A DNA stretch of 64,000 nucleotides from Deltaproteobacteria bacterium. Lineage in GTDB: Bacteria; Myxococcota_A; UBA9160; UBA4427. The stretch is taken from contig PBFW01000071.1 in NCBI GenBank assembly GCA_002719955.1, forward strand, positions 1-64,000, written 5' to 3'. Below, piece by piece: positions 25,132-34,406 of the stretch. Position 1 is the stretch's first letter, and each line of letters opens with the position of its first letter. The notes beneath the pieces are model-generated. The model was not told the DNA's origin and did not search any database. It saw nothing but the letters and a program-made list of their open reading frames with translations. The translations under genes were made by a program, and so were the position numbers.

Positions 25132-26022
25132 ATGTCCCTTGCCCACACACTCGAGTCCTTTCTCTCGGATCGCCATGTGCCCTACTCGACTCAGAGCCAC
25201 CCGGCTTCGACCTCGAGTCTGGGGACCGCGCATAGCGCTCATATCGCTGAAGAGAATCTCGCGAAGTCCGTCCTTCTGGAGGACGACCATGGATTCTTGT
25301 TGGCCGTCCTGCCGGCGTCCCGACGACTCGAACTCGATCGCTTGCGAGACGAATTGGGTCGATCGCTCCATTTGGCGCCCGAGGGCGAGATGGGCCGACT
25401 CTTTCCAGACTGCTGCACCGGGGCGGTGCCTCCGGTGGGTGCGGCGTATGGGCTTCCAACCGTGCTCGATGCGAGTCTCGAAGATCGAGAGGAAGTGTTC
25501 TTCGAGGGGGGCGATCACAAAACACTGGTCCGCATGGATGGCGGCACCTTCCTCGATCTCCTCGAGAGTGCGGAGGTCGTGGAGATCGCGAGCGAATCTC
25601 CGAGCCTGTGTGCGGCACTCGTCGTTCGTGAGCGGCTCTACGACAGCCTGCTCGCCCTGGGACGCGCGATCGCGGTGCCGGTCGCGAGCGGCGCTCGTTG
25701 GAATCGTCGTCTCGAGCGCGCGGTCGTGCGGCTGGCGCTCGCACTCGACGAGCACGTCATCGAAACGGAGGGGCCATCCGGACTGCTCGCTGAAATCGTC
25801 GATCAGGCTCCCCGGCTGTGGCGCGAAGTCGACGGGCTTCGGAATGAGCACGGAGAACTCGCGGAGGAATGCGGCAGGCTCCTCGAGCTGATCGAGTCCG
25901 GCGCATCGGGGCTCTCGTTGCGCAGGCATGCTCATGTTCTCGTCGGGCATTTCGAACACCATCGTCATCGCGGAGCCGACCTCGTTTACGAGTCTTTCGG
26001 CGTTGATGTCGGCGGCGGTTGA
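25132..26022 (+). CDS. YbaK-type deacylase fused to a hemerythrin-like domain
   Basis: The gene encodes 296 aa. Residues 1-147 form a YbaK domain (Lys45 in AKSVLLEDDHGFLLAVLPASRRLE). From about 155 a four-helix hemerythrin-like region follows: ALDEHVIETEG (His208), LRNEHGEL (His240) and the C-terminal GHFEHHRHRGADLVYE (His273, His276, His277, Glu287). The His pattern is partly changed, so a di-iron centre is not certain. A strong AGGAGG site precedes the ATG at 25132. It lies directly after the single-domain YbaK gene. A YbaK-hemerythrin fusion is unusual. It suggests an editing or deacylase activity linked to oxygen or redox sensing, which is inference. Confidence 0.75.
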   Translation: MSLAHTLESFLSDRHVPYSTQSHPASTSSLGTAHSAHIAEENLAKSVLLEDDHGFLLAVLPASRRLELDRLRDELGRSLHLAPEGEMGRLFPDCCTGAVPPVGAAYGLPTVLDASLEDREEVFFEGGDHKTLVRMDGGTFLDLLESAEVVEIASESPSLCAALVVRERLYDSLLALGRAIAVPVASGARWNRRLERAVVRLALALDEHVIETEGPSGLLAEIVDQAPRLWREVDGLRNEHGELAEECGRLLELIESGASGLSLRRHAHVLVGHFEHHRHRGADLVYESFGVDVGGG

Positions 26023-26066
26023 AAATATTCATCGGCCGGGTGCGGGCGACGACCGGCGAAATCCGC

Positions 26067-27500
26067 TCAACGCCGGGCTGCCGCCCGACCGGCTCGGCGC
26101 CCAAAGAAGGTTCCGTCGCCGAGAGAGAGTCCGCTGCTATATCCACCGACCGCGAGGCCCGAGGTCGAACGGCCGGCGCCATAGAGCCCGGGGATGATGC
26201 GTCCTTCCGGGTCGAGGATATGGCCGTCGATGTCGGAAGCCAGCCCGCCGAGCGTGAAGACGGCGTAGCGAGCATTCTCCGTCGTGCAGTCGACCGCGCC
26301 GAAGGGCGGTGTCAGGAGCGGCTTCAGATAGGGTTCCCGCTTTCCGAAGAGCGGATCTTCGCCTCGTTCGGCGTGCCGGTTGAAGACTTCGATCGTCGAT
26401 TCCAGGGCGCCCTCGGGCAGGCCGATTTCGCGGCCGAGTTCCGCCGGCGTCTCGCCGACCGCCGCGAGATCGTAACCGTATTCGGGTTCGACATAGAACC
26501 CGTCATCGACGATCAGCCAGCAGCGGCCATCGTGTCGTAAGAGCGCGTAGTCTCCGAGTCGGCCGTAGTAGGCATCCTCGTTGATGAAGCGTTGTCCCTG
26601 GGCATTCACGAGCAGGCCCGCTTTGAGATCCCACGGCTGGGTGACGGGAAGCGAAACCGACACTTTGTCGAGATGCCGGGTTCCGGCACCGGCGGCCATG
26701 CCGAGGCGAATTCCGGAACCGTCATCGCCTTCCGCCGCGACCCGCAGCGAGCATTTCCGGGCTTCGGGGCGATAGGCGAGCAGCATTTCGTCGTTGAGGA
26801 TGAAGCCACCGGTCGTGATCGCGACGCCGCCTCGCGCGCGGACATGGCGGTTCTCACCGAATCTCTCGAGACGCACGCCGGAGATCGCACCATCTCGTTC
26901 CCGATAGAGCGCGCTGCAGCGGGTATTGAAAGCCGTTCTTGCCCCCGAGGCCTCGACGGCTTTGCAGAGTGCGCTCATGACCTTGGGGCCCGCCACGCCG
27001 GGCATGGCGGCGACATGGCCGCGCGGAGCCGGGCGTGCGATGTCGCGGAAGGGGTGCACATTCTCGGAACCAGACCAGACCAGCCCGTCGTCGGTCGGCG
27101 GCTCACCGGATTGGCCGTAGTAGAAGGTTTCCTTGTAGGGGATGCCTTGAGCGACGAGCCAATCGAAATGTTCGACGGTCCCATCGCAATAGACTTCGAG
27201 TTTTGCATCGTCGCGGCCCGCGCCGATCGACGCCTGCAGGTATTTGAGCATTTCCTCGGCCGTATCCTCGAACCCGCAGGCCTTCTGGAGCGCCGTTCCA
27301 CCGCCCAGGTAGATCACGCCCCCTGACATCGCAGAGGTGCCGCCCCCCCCGCCGGCGCGCTCGACGACGAGCGTCTCCGCGCCGGCTTCGACGGCTCCGA
27401 GCGCGACGGACGCGCCAGCGCAGCCGAGGCCGATGACCACGACGTCGACCTCTTCGTCGTAGCCCGCGATCGATCCGGCATCCAGCACTTCTGTCTTCAT
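26067..27500 (-). CDS. FAD-binding dehydrogenase, KstD / fumarate-reductase-flavoprotein type
   Basis: The gene encodes 477 aa. The dinucleotide motif VVVIGLGCAGA (about 20-30) begins the fold, then AGGGGGTSAMSGGVIYLGGG, the YKETFYYGQSGEPPTDD substrate loop, GFILNDEMLLAYRPE, and the C-terminal LYGAGRSTSGLAVGGYSSGLSLGDGTFFGRRAG. The pattern matches the 3-ketosteroid Delta1-dehydrogenase / fumarate reductase flavoprotein superfamily, which desaturates C-C bonds next to a ketone. The specificity is not proven, because KstD's catalytic tyrosines were not individually placed. It is the last gene of a long minus-strand run of SDRs and an amidohydrolase, which favours a role in ring oxidation of a polycyclic or terpenoid-like compound. 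Confidence 0.85.
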   Translation of the reverse strand: MKTEVLDAGSIAGYDEEVDVVVIGLGCAGASVALGAVEAGAETLVVERAGGGGGTSAMSGGVIYLGGGTALQKACGFEDTAEEMLKYLQASIGAGRDDAKLEVYCDGTVEHFDWLVAQGIPYKETFYYGQSGEPPTDDGLVWSGSENVHPFRDIARPAPRGHVAAMPGVAGPKVMSALCKAVEASGARTAFNTRCSALYRERDGAISGVRLERFGENRHVRARGGVAITTGGFILNDEMLLAYRPEARKCSLRVAAEGDDGSGIRLGMAAGAGTRHLDKVSVSLPVTQPWDLKAGLLVNAQGQRFINEDAYYGRLGDYALLRHDGRCWLIVDDGFYVEPEYGYDLAAVGETPAELGREIGLPEGALESTIEVFNRHAERGEDPLFGKREPYLKPLLTPPFGAVDCTTENARYAVFTLGGLASDIDGHILDPEGRIIPGLYGAGRSTSGLAVGGYSSGLSLGDGTFFGRRAGRAAARR

Positions 27501-27567
27501 CGGAGCCCCTGTGGTTTCGAGTTCGCGTGAGAGGCTTCGGGCCGGACGCCCCCTTCCGCGCGGGACC

Positions 27568-28767
27568 TCACGATAGCCCGAGAATCCGCGCGGCGTTGTC
27601 GCGCATGACCCGCCGAGTCGCCGCCTGCGACAGGCCTTCGATCAGCTCGACGAAGGTATTCGGTTCAGCGAGGCCCTCCGGATGTGGGTAATCCGAGCCG
27701 AAGAGAACGCGATCGTCGCCGAGCGTATCGATGATGGCCCGAACATCATCCTCTGGGTAGGGCGTCAGCCAGAGGTGGTGCTTGAGGACCTCACTTGGAC
27801 GCCCCTTGAAATAGCCACCGGGCCAGGGCCCCTGCCGGCCCATCCCCTTTTTCTTGTCGAGGTGCTTGAGGAGATAATCGACCCAATCAGAGCCGTTCTC
27901 TAGGGAGACGATCTGCAGATTCGGAAAGCGTCCAAAAAGATTGTGATAGGTGAGGGCGCCGAGGGTCTCCATGATGGGCCGGTCCCCGTGCATGAACGCC
28001 CACTGGAAAGCGGACATCGCGCGTACCGGGGGGTTGGCTTCCTCGCCCCACGCGGTGCCAAAGAGCGCGTTGTAGCCCGAATCCCCGATATGGTAGGCGA
28101 CGGGAATCCTCGCTTCGTTCACGCGGGCCCAGAAGGGATCGAAATGGGGGTCTGCGGGCGAGCGGCCATCGATCGGGCCCGCCTGAAGGTGAACCATGCG
28201 GGCTCCGGCTTCGAGGACGCGCTCGAGTTCTGCGCAGCCCGCTTCGAGATCCCTCAGGCCGATCAGGGGAACACCGAAGATGCGATCTCGATAGGCATAG
28301 CCCCATTCGTCTTCGACCCAGCGATTGAAGGCGCGCAAGACCGCCGCCGAGAGGGCGGGATCGTGTCGCAGGGGATGTTCGACACAGACGGCGAAACTCG
28401 GAAGCAGAACCGCCGCTTCGATGCCCTGGCGATCCATGAGCTCCAACCGGGCATCGCGATTCTGGAACGCCGGCAGCATTTCGTCTTCGCTGAACCTGCT
28501 CGAGTAGCTGCGCTTCGTCGGGTCACGGAGCGATTCGACCAGGGATCCGGGTGGGTTGGTCTTCTCGAATTTGACCGGGGCGAAGCGGTAGGGTGTCTCA
28601 TCGACCAGAAAGACTTCCTCGTCCTCGACCATCGTCGTGTGGACCGAGCGGTCGCGATAGCGTGATTCGATATGCCGCGTGAAAGCGTCTCGTGTTTCGT
28701 AGTAGTGGTTGTCTGCGTCGACCGTGAGGTAGGGCGGGGTCGCGCCGGGTCGTGATTGGTTCGGCAT
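27568..28767 (-). CDS. Amidohydrolase_2-type metal-dependent hydrolase
   Basis: The gene encodes 399 aa. The metal motif VDADNHYYE opens the barrel, HIGDSG supplies a later His, and GSDYPHPEGL carries the C-terminal Asp and His. This is the classic amidohydrolase_2 / ACMSD-like signature used for decarboxylation or hydrolysis of cyclic acids. It sits between the epimerase-type and FAD genes on the same strand (53 and 67 base gaps), so a common transcript is likely. It is related to the proteins at 4142 and 36687 but clearly distinct. Confidence 0.9.
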   Translation of the reverse strand: MPNQSRPGATPPYLTVDADNHYYETRDAFTRHIESRYRDRSVHTTMVEDEEVFLVDETPYRFAPVKFEKTNPPGSLVESLRDPTKRSYSSRFSEDEMLPAFQNRDARLELMDRQGIEAAVLLPSFAVCVEHPLRHDPALSAAVLRAFNRWVEDEWGYAYRDRIFGVPLIGLRDLEAGCAELERVLEAGARMVHLQAGPIDGRSPADPHFDPFWARVNEARIPVAYHIGDSGYNALFGTAWGEEANPPVRAMSAFQWAFMHGDRPIMETLGALTYHNLFGRFPNLQIVSLENGSDWVDYLLKHLDKKKGMGRQGPWPGGYFKGRPSEVLKHHLWLTPYPEDDVRAIIDTLGDDRVLFGSDYPHPEGLAEPNTFVELIEGLSQAATRRVMRDNAARILGLS

Positions 28768-28820
28768 TTCGACTGATCTCCTGGGTTGATCGCTCGCTAA
28801 TCAAAGGGAGGATTCGTTCT

Positions 28821-29741
28821 CTATGCGTGATTTCGCATGGCACAGATTCGGGCAAATTCCTCCCGGAAAACTCTTTTGCACGGTCCGACGATTTCGCGGA
28901 TTCGCTTGGTATCGACGACCCCGCCCTTGGCGACACCCGGTGCGTTCGAAATCTGATAGGTCGGTGTCTTGCCCAGGATTTCGCCTGCCAGCTGCGCCAT
29001 CTCCTGGACCGTGAAGATCTCGTCCGAGGCCCAGTTCAGGATCGTTGCGGGAATGGACGCCGCGTCGAGAAGGGCCGGAATCTGTTCGCACATGTCATCG
29101 ATATGGATCGGCGAATAGGGTTGCGGATCGTGGGCGGCGAAGACCGGTCGATCCTCGAGGACGGAATCGAGGATGAGCGTCGTGACGTCGATGGACAATC
29201 CATAGGGCACGCTCGGGCGGACGATCGTCATCGGGAGATCGAAGGCCTCCGCGCAGAATCGCGCGGTCGACTCAAGGGTGACTTTCGAGACGGGGCTCGA
29301 CGGCCCCCAGGGCGCGCGGACGAAGCCGATGTCGTCCCCTTCGCGATAGGCGTAGAAGGGGTCATCATGAATCGAGTAGAGCGTTGCGGCGGAGACGATC
29401 AGTGCCGCCTTCGCGTGGCGGCATCTCTTCAGGACGTGACCCGCGGCGATGGCGTTCACATGGGTTGCCTCTCGAAACTCGCCGGAGGGGCGGCGTGTGT
29501 AGGCGTAGTGGAGGATGATCGAGACGTCCTCGGGGATCGCCTCGAGGTCGTTCTTTTCCAGATCGATCGTCGCGGTGTGAACGCCCGCGTCTTCGAGCCA
29601 CCCGCGCAGTGCGGGGTCGGTGAAGCGCGCGGCGCCCCAGACTTCGTTTCTCGCCGCCAGGAAACGCGCGACTGGCAGGGCCGCTGCGCCCGTCGCGCCG
29701 GTGATCAGGATCTTTTCGCCTTCGAGGGGCGCGCTGGACAT
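28821..29741 (-). CDS. NAD-dependent epimerase/dehydratase (extended SDR)
   Basis: The gene encodes 306 aa from an ATG at 29741 with a GGAAGAG site. The motif GATGAAALPVARFLAARNEVWG is a modified TGxxGxxG, and VSAATLYS and PYSPIHIDDMCEQI are the usual catalytic and C-terminal segments. The YxxxK is replaced: no clear Tyr-x-x-x-Lys lies at the expected place (SPVSKVTLEST occupies it), so activity may differ from classic epimerases. It is in line with the amidohydrolase and SDRs of the catabolic run. A longer open frame upstream overlaps the next SDR and is not used. Confidence 0.8.
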   Translation of the reverse strand: MSSAPLEGEKILITGATGAAALPVARFLAARNEVWGAARFTDPALRGWLEDAGVHTATIDLEKNDLEAIPEDVSIILHYAYTRRPSGEFREATHVNAIAAGHVLKRCRHAKAALIVSAATLYSIHDDPFYAYREGDDIGFVRAPWGPSSPVSKVTLESTARFCAEAFDLPMTIVRPSVPYGLSIDVTTLILDSVLEDRPVFAAHDPQPYSPIHIDDMCEQIPALLDAASIPATILNWASDEIFTVQEMAQLAGEILGKTPTYQISNAPGVAKGGVVDTKRIREIVGPCKRVFREEFARICAMRNHA

Positions 29742-29785
29742 CGATCTCTTCCTTCGTCGCTCGTCGCGATTCGTTGACCGCCCGG

Positions 29786-30565
29786 TCAGAGTCTGTAGCC
29801 GCCGTCGACGCCGACCACCTGTCCCGTGATGGGTGCTCCCCCCGCGGAAGCGAGCAGGACGCAGATCGGTCCGAGTTCCGCGGGCTCGAGGATTCGTCGT
29901 TGAGCGCTCTCGTTCTCGGCGTTGCGCTGGGCCTCTTCGGCCGAGAGTCCTTTGATTTCTCCCATCCGTTCGAAGGAGACGAGGTCGGTATTCATCCATC
30001 CGGGACAGATACAGTTGACCGTGATCGAATGGCGTGCGAGGTCCTGTGCGAGTTGTTTGGTCAGGCCGATGATTCCGTGTTTGGCAGCGGTGTAGGCAGG
30101 GCTCGCGGTGGCATGCCTGGATGCTCCGGAGCCGATATTGATCACGCGACCGCCGCCGCGCTCGCGCATCGAGGGGACGGCCGCCTTGGTCGGCCAATAG
30201 GCGGTCGTCAGGTTGAGCCGCAGGTTGGCTTCGAAACCATCATCGGTGTCGGCCTTTCCGGCGAAGAGGTCCGGGTTGCCGCCGGCATTGCCTCCGACGT
30301 TGTTGACGAGGATGTCGATTCCGCCGAATCGCTCGATCGCCTGGCGGATGGGCTCGCCCGCCTCCGCGATCTTCGTGGCGTCGGCGACGACCGGCGTTGC
30401 ATCGATTTCGGTCGCCGTCTTCTTGAGGGATGCTTCGTTGCGTCCCGAGATCACCACCGTTGCGCCCGCAGCGGACAAGGCGCGGGCTAGGCTCGCGCCG
30501 ATGCCTCGGGAGCCGCCTGTCACGACCGCGATTCGATGCTCGAGAGGATGGCCGAATTCGGACAT
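29786..30565 (-). CDS. Short-chain dehydrogenase/reductase
   Basis: The gene encodes 259 aa. GGSRGIG is the nucleotide site, NNVGGNAGGN the stabilising motif, Ser (IGSGAS) and Y-T-A-A-K the active site, and TGQVVGVDGGYRL the C-terminus. It probably acts on a hydroxy or keto intermediate. It is co-directional with, and 44 bases upstream of, the epimerase-type gene. Confidence 0.92.
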   Translation of the reverse strand: MSEFGHPLEHRIAVVTGGSRGIGASLARALSAAGATVVISGRNEASLKKTATEIDATPVVADATKIAEAGEPIRQAIERFGGIDILVNNVGGNAGGNPDLFAGKADTDDGFEANLRLNLTTAYWPTKAAVPSMRERGGGRVINIGSGASRHATASPAYTAAKHGIIGLTKQLAQDLARHSITVNCICPGWMNTDLVSFERMGEIKGLSAEEAQRNAENESAQRRILEPAELGPICVLLASAGGAPITGQVVGVDGGYRL

Positions 30566-30839
30566 GGGTGGGGTCTCCGCGCGGTCGGGTCAGCGTGCCC
30601 CCGAAACGCGGTGTTGCATTTCGGGCCCTTGAATCGGTAGCGGATCCGGAGGGGCCAGAGTAGCCCTCGCCGCTCGGTCGGGAGTCTATCCCAATCTCCT
30701 CGGTTGTGATTCATGCGTCTTCGGCCCGATCGCCCGGCTGCGCGAAGTCTTGAAGTCGTGACGGCCAGACCGCGATTTCGAGCCTTGAACTCAAGCCGGA
30801 TTCACGTGGATCATTCGGTTGGCGGTTTTGGGACGGGCT

Positions 30840-31256
30840 CTAAGCCGGTGTGTGCTCAAGGGGGGATTTGTAGTAGCGCGCGACGTCCGCCTCGACGACA
30901 TAAACGACCCGAGTCGACCATTTTCGACGTGGGAAGGGTTTGCTCAGGTATTGATGCGAGAGGCGATCGAGTATGACGAGTTCGTTGTCGTCTCGGGTTT
31001 CGATGACCCGACCGCGGATCAAGGCTTGCTCATAGGGGTTGCCGAAGTCCGTGATCGAGAGCGCGACGCGTTTGTCGAGTTCGAGATTCTTTCCCTTGAC
31101 TCCCCGGCGATCGGTCGCGATCAGGATATGGTCTCCCTCGCGACCGACCCAGATCGGTTCGACCTTGGGAGATCCATCGGGCATGAGTGTGGAGAGGGCT
31201 GCGAAATTGGGGGCGTCAAGGAGGCGACGCACATCGGCGTCCAGGCTTTTTGACAT
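30840..31256 (-). CDS. PPOX-class F420-dependent oxidoreductase
   Basis: The gene encodes 138 aa. The split-barrel PPOX fold is clear (LLDAPNFAALSTLMPDGSPKVEPIWV near the N-terminus, GDHILIATDRRGVKGKNLELDKRVALSI, then DVARYY at the C-terminus), of the F420-binding branch. It probably reduces an unsaturated or nitro-type substrate, or acts as a biliverdin-reductase-like enzyme. It lies between two SDRs on the same strand, ten bases downstream of the previous gene. With the Ddn-type gene at 33890 and the LLM genes, it suggests that the host makes F420, though no F420 biosynthesis gene is in the window. Confidence 0.88.
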   Translation of the reverse strand: MSKSLDADVRRLLDAPNFAALSTLMPDGSPKVEPIWVGREGDHILIATDRRGVKGKNLELDKRVALSITDFGNPYEQALIRGRVIETRDDNELVILDRLSHQYLSKPFPRRKWSTRVVYVVEADVARYYKSPLEHTPA

Positions 31257-31266
31257 GGATTGAACC

Positions 31267-32067
31267 TCAAGCGCGACGGCAGCTCACCGAGAGCGCCTCG
31301 CCGGTCATATAGCTCGAATAGTCTGATGCCAGGAAGACGGCGGCGTTGCCGATCTCCCAGGTTTCGGCCCCGCGGCCGAGGACTTCGTTCTCCCGAACCA
31401 TTTTCGCGAGGAACTCGGGGCTCGAGACTTTTTCGAGATGGGGATGAATCGCGAGACTCGGAACGAGCGCATTGATTCGCACACCGGATTCCGCGGATTC
31501 CATCGCCGCACATCGTGTCAGCGCGAGCACGCCCGCTTTCGAAGCGCCATAGGCCGATTGACCGGCCTCGGCGCGCCAGGCGCAGATACTCGATAGGTTG
31601 ATGATCGAACCCGAGCCGCGCTCGATCATCGCGGGCAGGGCGGCGCGCATCGTGCGAAAAGGGCCCTTCAGATTGATGTCGAGCAAGCGCAGCCATTCTT
31701 CGCTCGAGGTATCGATGATCTTTCGGGTCATGCCGAGTCCGGCATTGTTCACGAGGACATCGATTCCCCCGAGTTCCGACTCCGCTCGCGTCACGAGAGC
31801 GGCGACCGCATCACTCGATCGGATATCGCATAACGCGCGCGGCACGTCTTGGCCGACCAATTCCGCTAATTCGTCGGCGCAGCGTTCGAGCCGGCCCTCG
31901 TGGATATCCGAGAGCATCACGGTCGCGCCCTCCTCGGCACATCGCTTCGCGGTTGCGAAGCCGATGCCCGTTCCGGCGGAAGCCGTCACGAGGACGGACT
32001 TGCCGGCGAGAAGGTTTCGACCCTCGGGATAGGGCGGTGCGGACGTTGATTCGAAGACGCCCGTCAC
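31267..32067 (-). CDS. Short-chain dehydrogenase/reductase
   Basis: The gene encodes 266 aa from a GTG at 32067, whose G-T-G-A overlaps the stop of the upstream SDR, so the two are translationally coupled. The nucleotide site reads TASAGTGIG instead of the usual TGGxxGIG, an odd Ala for Gly. NNAGLGM, Ser in LSSIC and Y-G-A-S-K are normal. The C-terminus TGEALSVSCRRA lacks the usual VDGG. A longer frame upstream merely overlaps the neighbour. Confidence 0.88.
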   Translation of the reverse strand: MTGVFESTSAPPYPEGRNLLAGKSVLVTASAGTGIGFATAKRCAEEGATVMLSDIHEGRLERCADELAELVGQDVPRALCDIRSSDAVAALVTRAESELGGIDVLVNNAGLGMTRKIIDTSSEEWLRLLDINLKGPFRTMRAALPAMIERGSGSIINLSSICAWRAEAGQSAYGASKAGVLALTRCAAMESAESGVRINALVPSLAIHPHLEKVSSPEFLAKMVRENEVLGRGAETWEIGNAAVFLASDYSSYMTGEALSVSCRRA

Positions 32068-32843
32068 GCGAGCAGGCCACCGTCGACGATCATCGTCTGC
32101 CCGGTCATGAAGGAGGCGGCCGGGCTCGAGAGAAAGCGCACGGCACGCGCGATCTCTCTCGGTTCCGCCAGCCGACCCATCAGGTTCTGACTCGCCATTT
32201 CCGCTTCGAAAGCGTCGCGTTCGCCCGGGTCCTTCGGCAGGATCATCTCTGTCGCCACCGAGCCCGGGGTGAGCGCGTTCACACGGATGCCGTCCTTCGC
32301 CCATTCCTGGGCCAGGGTCGAGGTAAAATTGATCATGGCGGCCTTGGAGGCACAGTAGGCACCGAGGCCCGCAATCGGACGATGGGCACAGGCGGCGGTC
32401 AGGTTCACGATCGCGGCCGATTCGCTCCGGACGAGCAGGCTATGCGCCTCCTGACAGAGGAAGAGGGCGGCTCGGGTGTTGATGCCGAAGACTTCGTCGA
32501 ACTCGGCCTCGCTGAGTCGGCCCACCCTGTGCGGGCGCAGAATGGCCGCGTTGTTGACGAGGATGTCGAGCTTTGAGACATGCGCCGAAAGGGCCGCGAT
32601 CAGATCGTGCGCCGCACCTGGAACGCCCGCCTCGTAGGCGACCGCATGGCAGACGGCGCCCGCCTCGGCGATCCGATCCGCCACCGCCTGCGCCTCCTCC
32701 CGGCTGCGACCCGTGATGATCACCTCCGCGCCGGCCTCCGCGAACTCCTCGGCGATCGCGGCACCGATGCCGCGTGTGCTGCCCGTAATGAGCGCCACGC
32801 GGCCGGCTAGTTCGAAATATTCGTTAGCGGAGCCAGCGGTCAT
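32064..32843 (-). CDS. Short-chain dehydrogenase/reductase lacking the catalytic Ser
   Basis: The gene encodes 259 aa. GSTRGIG, NNAAIL, and Y-C-A-S-K are present, with TGQTMIVDGGLLA at the end. Thirteen residues before the Tyr, where the active-site Ser should be, the sequence is LTAACAH, giving Ala (with Thr one position earlier). The enzyme may therefore be weak or differently acting. It overlaps the next SDR by four bases. Confidence 0.9.
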   Translation of the reverse strand: MTAGSANEYFELAGRVALITGSTRGIGAAIAEEFAEAGAEVIITGRSREEAQAVADRIAEAGAVCHAVAYEAGVPGAAHDLIAALSAHVSKLDILVNNAAILRPHRVGRLSEAEFDEVFGINTRAALFLCQEAHSLLVRSESAAIVNLTAACAHRPIAGLGAYCASKAAMINFTSTLAQEWAKDGIRVNALTPGSVATEMILPKDPGERDAFEAEMASQNLMGRLAEPREIARAVRFLSSPAASFMTGQTMIVDGGLLA

Positions 32844-32930
32844 GGCGTTCTCCGGGCAGCAGGGACTGGAATCGCAGGGAATGGGATCGGAAGATGAGGG
32901 TGGGCGGTCGTGGCCGGGGGGCGAGGTGGA

Positions 32931-33707
32931 TCAGTCGCTCGCCGGCCGTGGGATCGTCGGAGGCCACTCGCCGCCGCCGTAGACTTCGAGGGCGGCACCG
33001 GAGACGTAGCTCGAGTCCCGCGCTGCGAGGAAGAGCACACCATGGGCGATCTCCTCTGTGCTGGCGAAACGTCTGGCGGGGATCGCCTCAATGATCTGGT
33101 CCTTCGTGCTGTCGTCGCCGTAGTGATCCCCCGTCAGCTCCGTGACGACGAGCCCGGCAACAACGCAATTCACTCGGATCTTCGGGCCCCATTCGACGGC
33201 GAGCGACGTGGTCGCATTCATCAGGCCGGCTTTGGCTGCGCCATAGGCGGCGCCGGTGGGCGTGGGTCGTTGCGAGCTAATGCTCACGATGTTGACGATC
33301 GATCCGCCGTGCTCGCGGTCGACCATGTGCTGATGGACCTGAGTGGAAAGGATCAGCGGCGCGTTCAGGTTCAGCGCGAGGATCTTGTTCATGAGCCTGG
33401 GGGAAGCTTCGGCGCTCGCGACCGAGGGGGCGCCGCCGGCGTTGTTCACGAGGACATCGATTCCGCCACTTGCCTCCGCGCAGCGAGCGAGCCAGGAAGT
33501 CGTTGCATCCGGATCCCGGACATCCACGCTCGCACATTCGATCCGATCGGAGTCAAAGGGCGTCTCGGGTGTGCGGCGACTGCAAGTGAAGACTCGGGCG
33601 CCCGCTTCGGCGAAGGCTTTGCAGATCTGACGGCCGATTCCGCGCGAGCCGCCGGTCACGACGACAGTCTGGTCAGTAAAATCGAATTGGGTCTTCCCTG
33701 AACTCAC
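32931..33707 (-). CDS. Short-chain dehydrogenase/reductase
   Basis: The gene encodes 258 aa. GGSRGIG, NNAGGAP, Ser in IVSISS and Y-G-A-A-K are intact, with the C-terminal VSGAALEVYGGG. It is the first gene of a leftward unit of three SDRs and a PPOX protein. Upstream it faces the Ddn-like gene on the other strand. Confidence 0.92.
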   Translation of the reverse strand: MSSGKTQFDFTDQTVVVTGGSRGIGRQICKAFAEAGARVFTCSRRTPETPFDSDRIECASVDVRDPDATTSWLARCAEASGGIDVLVNNAGGAPSVASAEASPRLMNKILALNLNAPLILSTQVHQHMVDREHGGSIVNIVSISSQRPTPTGAAYGAAKAGLMNATTSLAVEWGPKIRVNCVVAGLVVTELTGDHYGDDSTKDQIIEAIPARRFASTEEIAHGVLFLAARDSSYVSGAALEVYGGGEWPPTIPRPASD

Positions 33708-33889
33708 GTGGTTTCTCTTGGTGGTCTCGATCGGCGATCTCGAGGGTTGAGAGGGGCCGCTCCGTGGCGGCGCCGGGGATTGTAGTGCTTCGTTTCCGGC
33801 TGTAATGGGGCGCCACCCCGGACTCGTCTTCGCTATAACGACTCGGGGGGCACCACCCCGCAGCCGCCCAGGATTCGAAGAGGACCTCC

Positions 33890-34390
33890 ATGCCGAGCGA
33901 CGCCGAGAAGGACCCCGCGGACAGTTTCATCGTACGGCTCGTGACCAATCCCGTCACGACCTGGCTGATCCGCAAGATTGCTGCGCCCCTCGATCCCTAT
34001 GTCTACAAGGCTACGAATGGGCGCTTTTCGACCATGGGGCCCGGGAGCGAGACCATGGTAACGATCACGATGACCGGAAGGAAAACGGGCAAGCCACGAT
34101 CCGTGCACCTCGCCTGCGTTCCCGATGGGGAGGACATCCTGCTCGTCGCGAGCGCGATGGGACAGCAGAAGCACCCGGGCTGGAGATTCAATCTCGAGGC
34201 GAACGCCGATTGCGAAGTGCAGACGAAGGGCGAGTCCTATCGAGCGCGCGCGCGGGTCTTGAGCGACGACGAAAAGGGAGAGGTCTGGGACAAGATGCAC
34301 GAGCATATTCCGATGATCTTCGTTTACGAGAAACGGACGAATCGGAATATTCGCGTGTTCCGGATCAGCCGGGTCGAATCTGGATCGTGA
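33890..34390 (+). CDS. Deazaflavin (F420)-dependent nitroreductase family protein
   Basis: The gene encodes 166 aa. The DUF385/Ddn-type core is visible: TMTGRKTGKPRSVHLACVPDGEDILLVAS near residues 60-88, then KHPGWRFNLEANADCEVQTKG. This is the F420H2-binding split barrel found in mycobacterial Ddn and related reductases. The short amphipathic N-terminus (FIVRLVTNPVTTWLIRKI) may associate with the membrane as in Ddn. It stands alone on the plus strand inside a minus-strand SDR run. The natural substrate is unknown; quinone or nitro reduction is known for the family. Confidence 0.85.
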   Translation: MPSDAEKDPADSFIVRLVTNPVTTWLIRKIAAPLDPYVYKATNGRFSTMGPGSETMVTITMTGRKTGKPRSVHLACVPDGEDILLVASAMGQQKHPGWRFNLEANADCEVQTKGESYRARARVLSDDEKGEVWDKMHEHIPMIFVYEKRTNRNIRVFRISRVESGS

Positions 34391-34406
34391 TCGCATGGGC
34401 GGTGGT

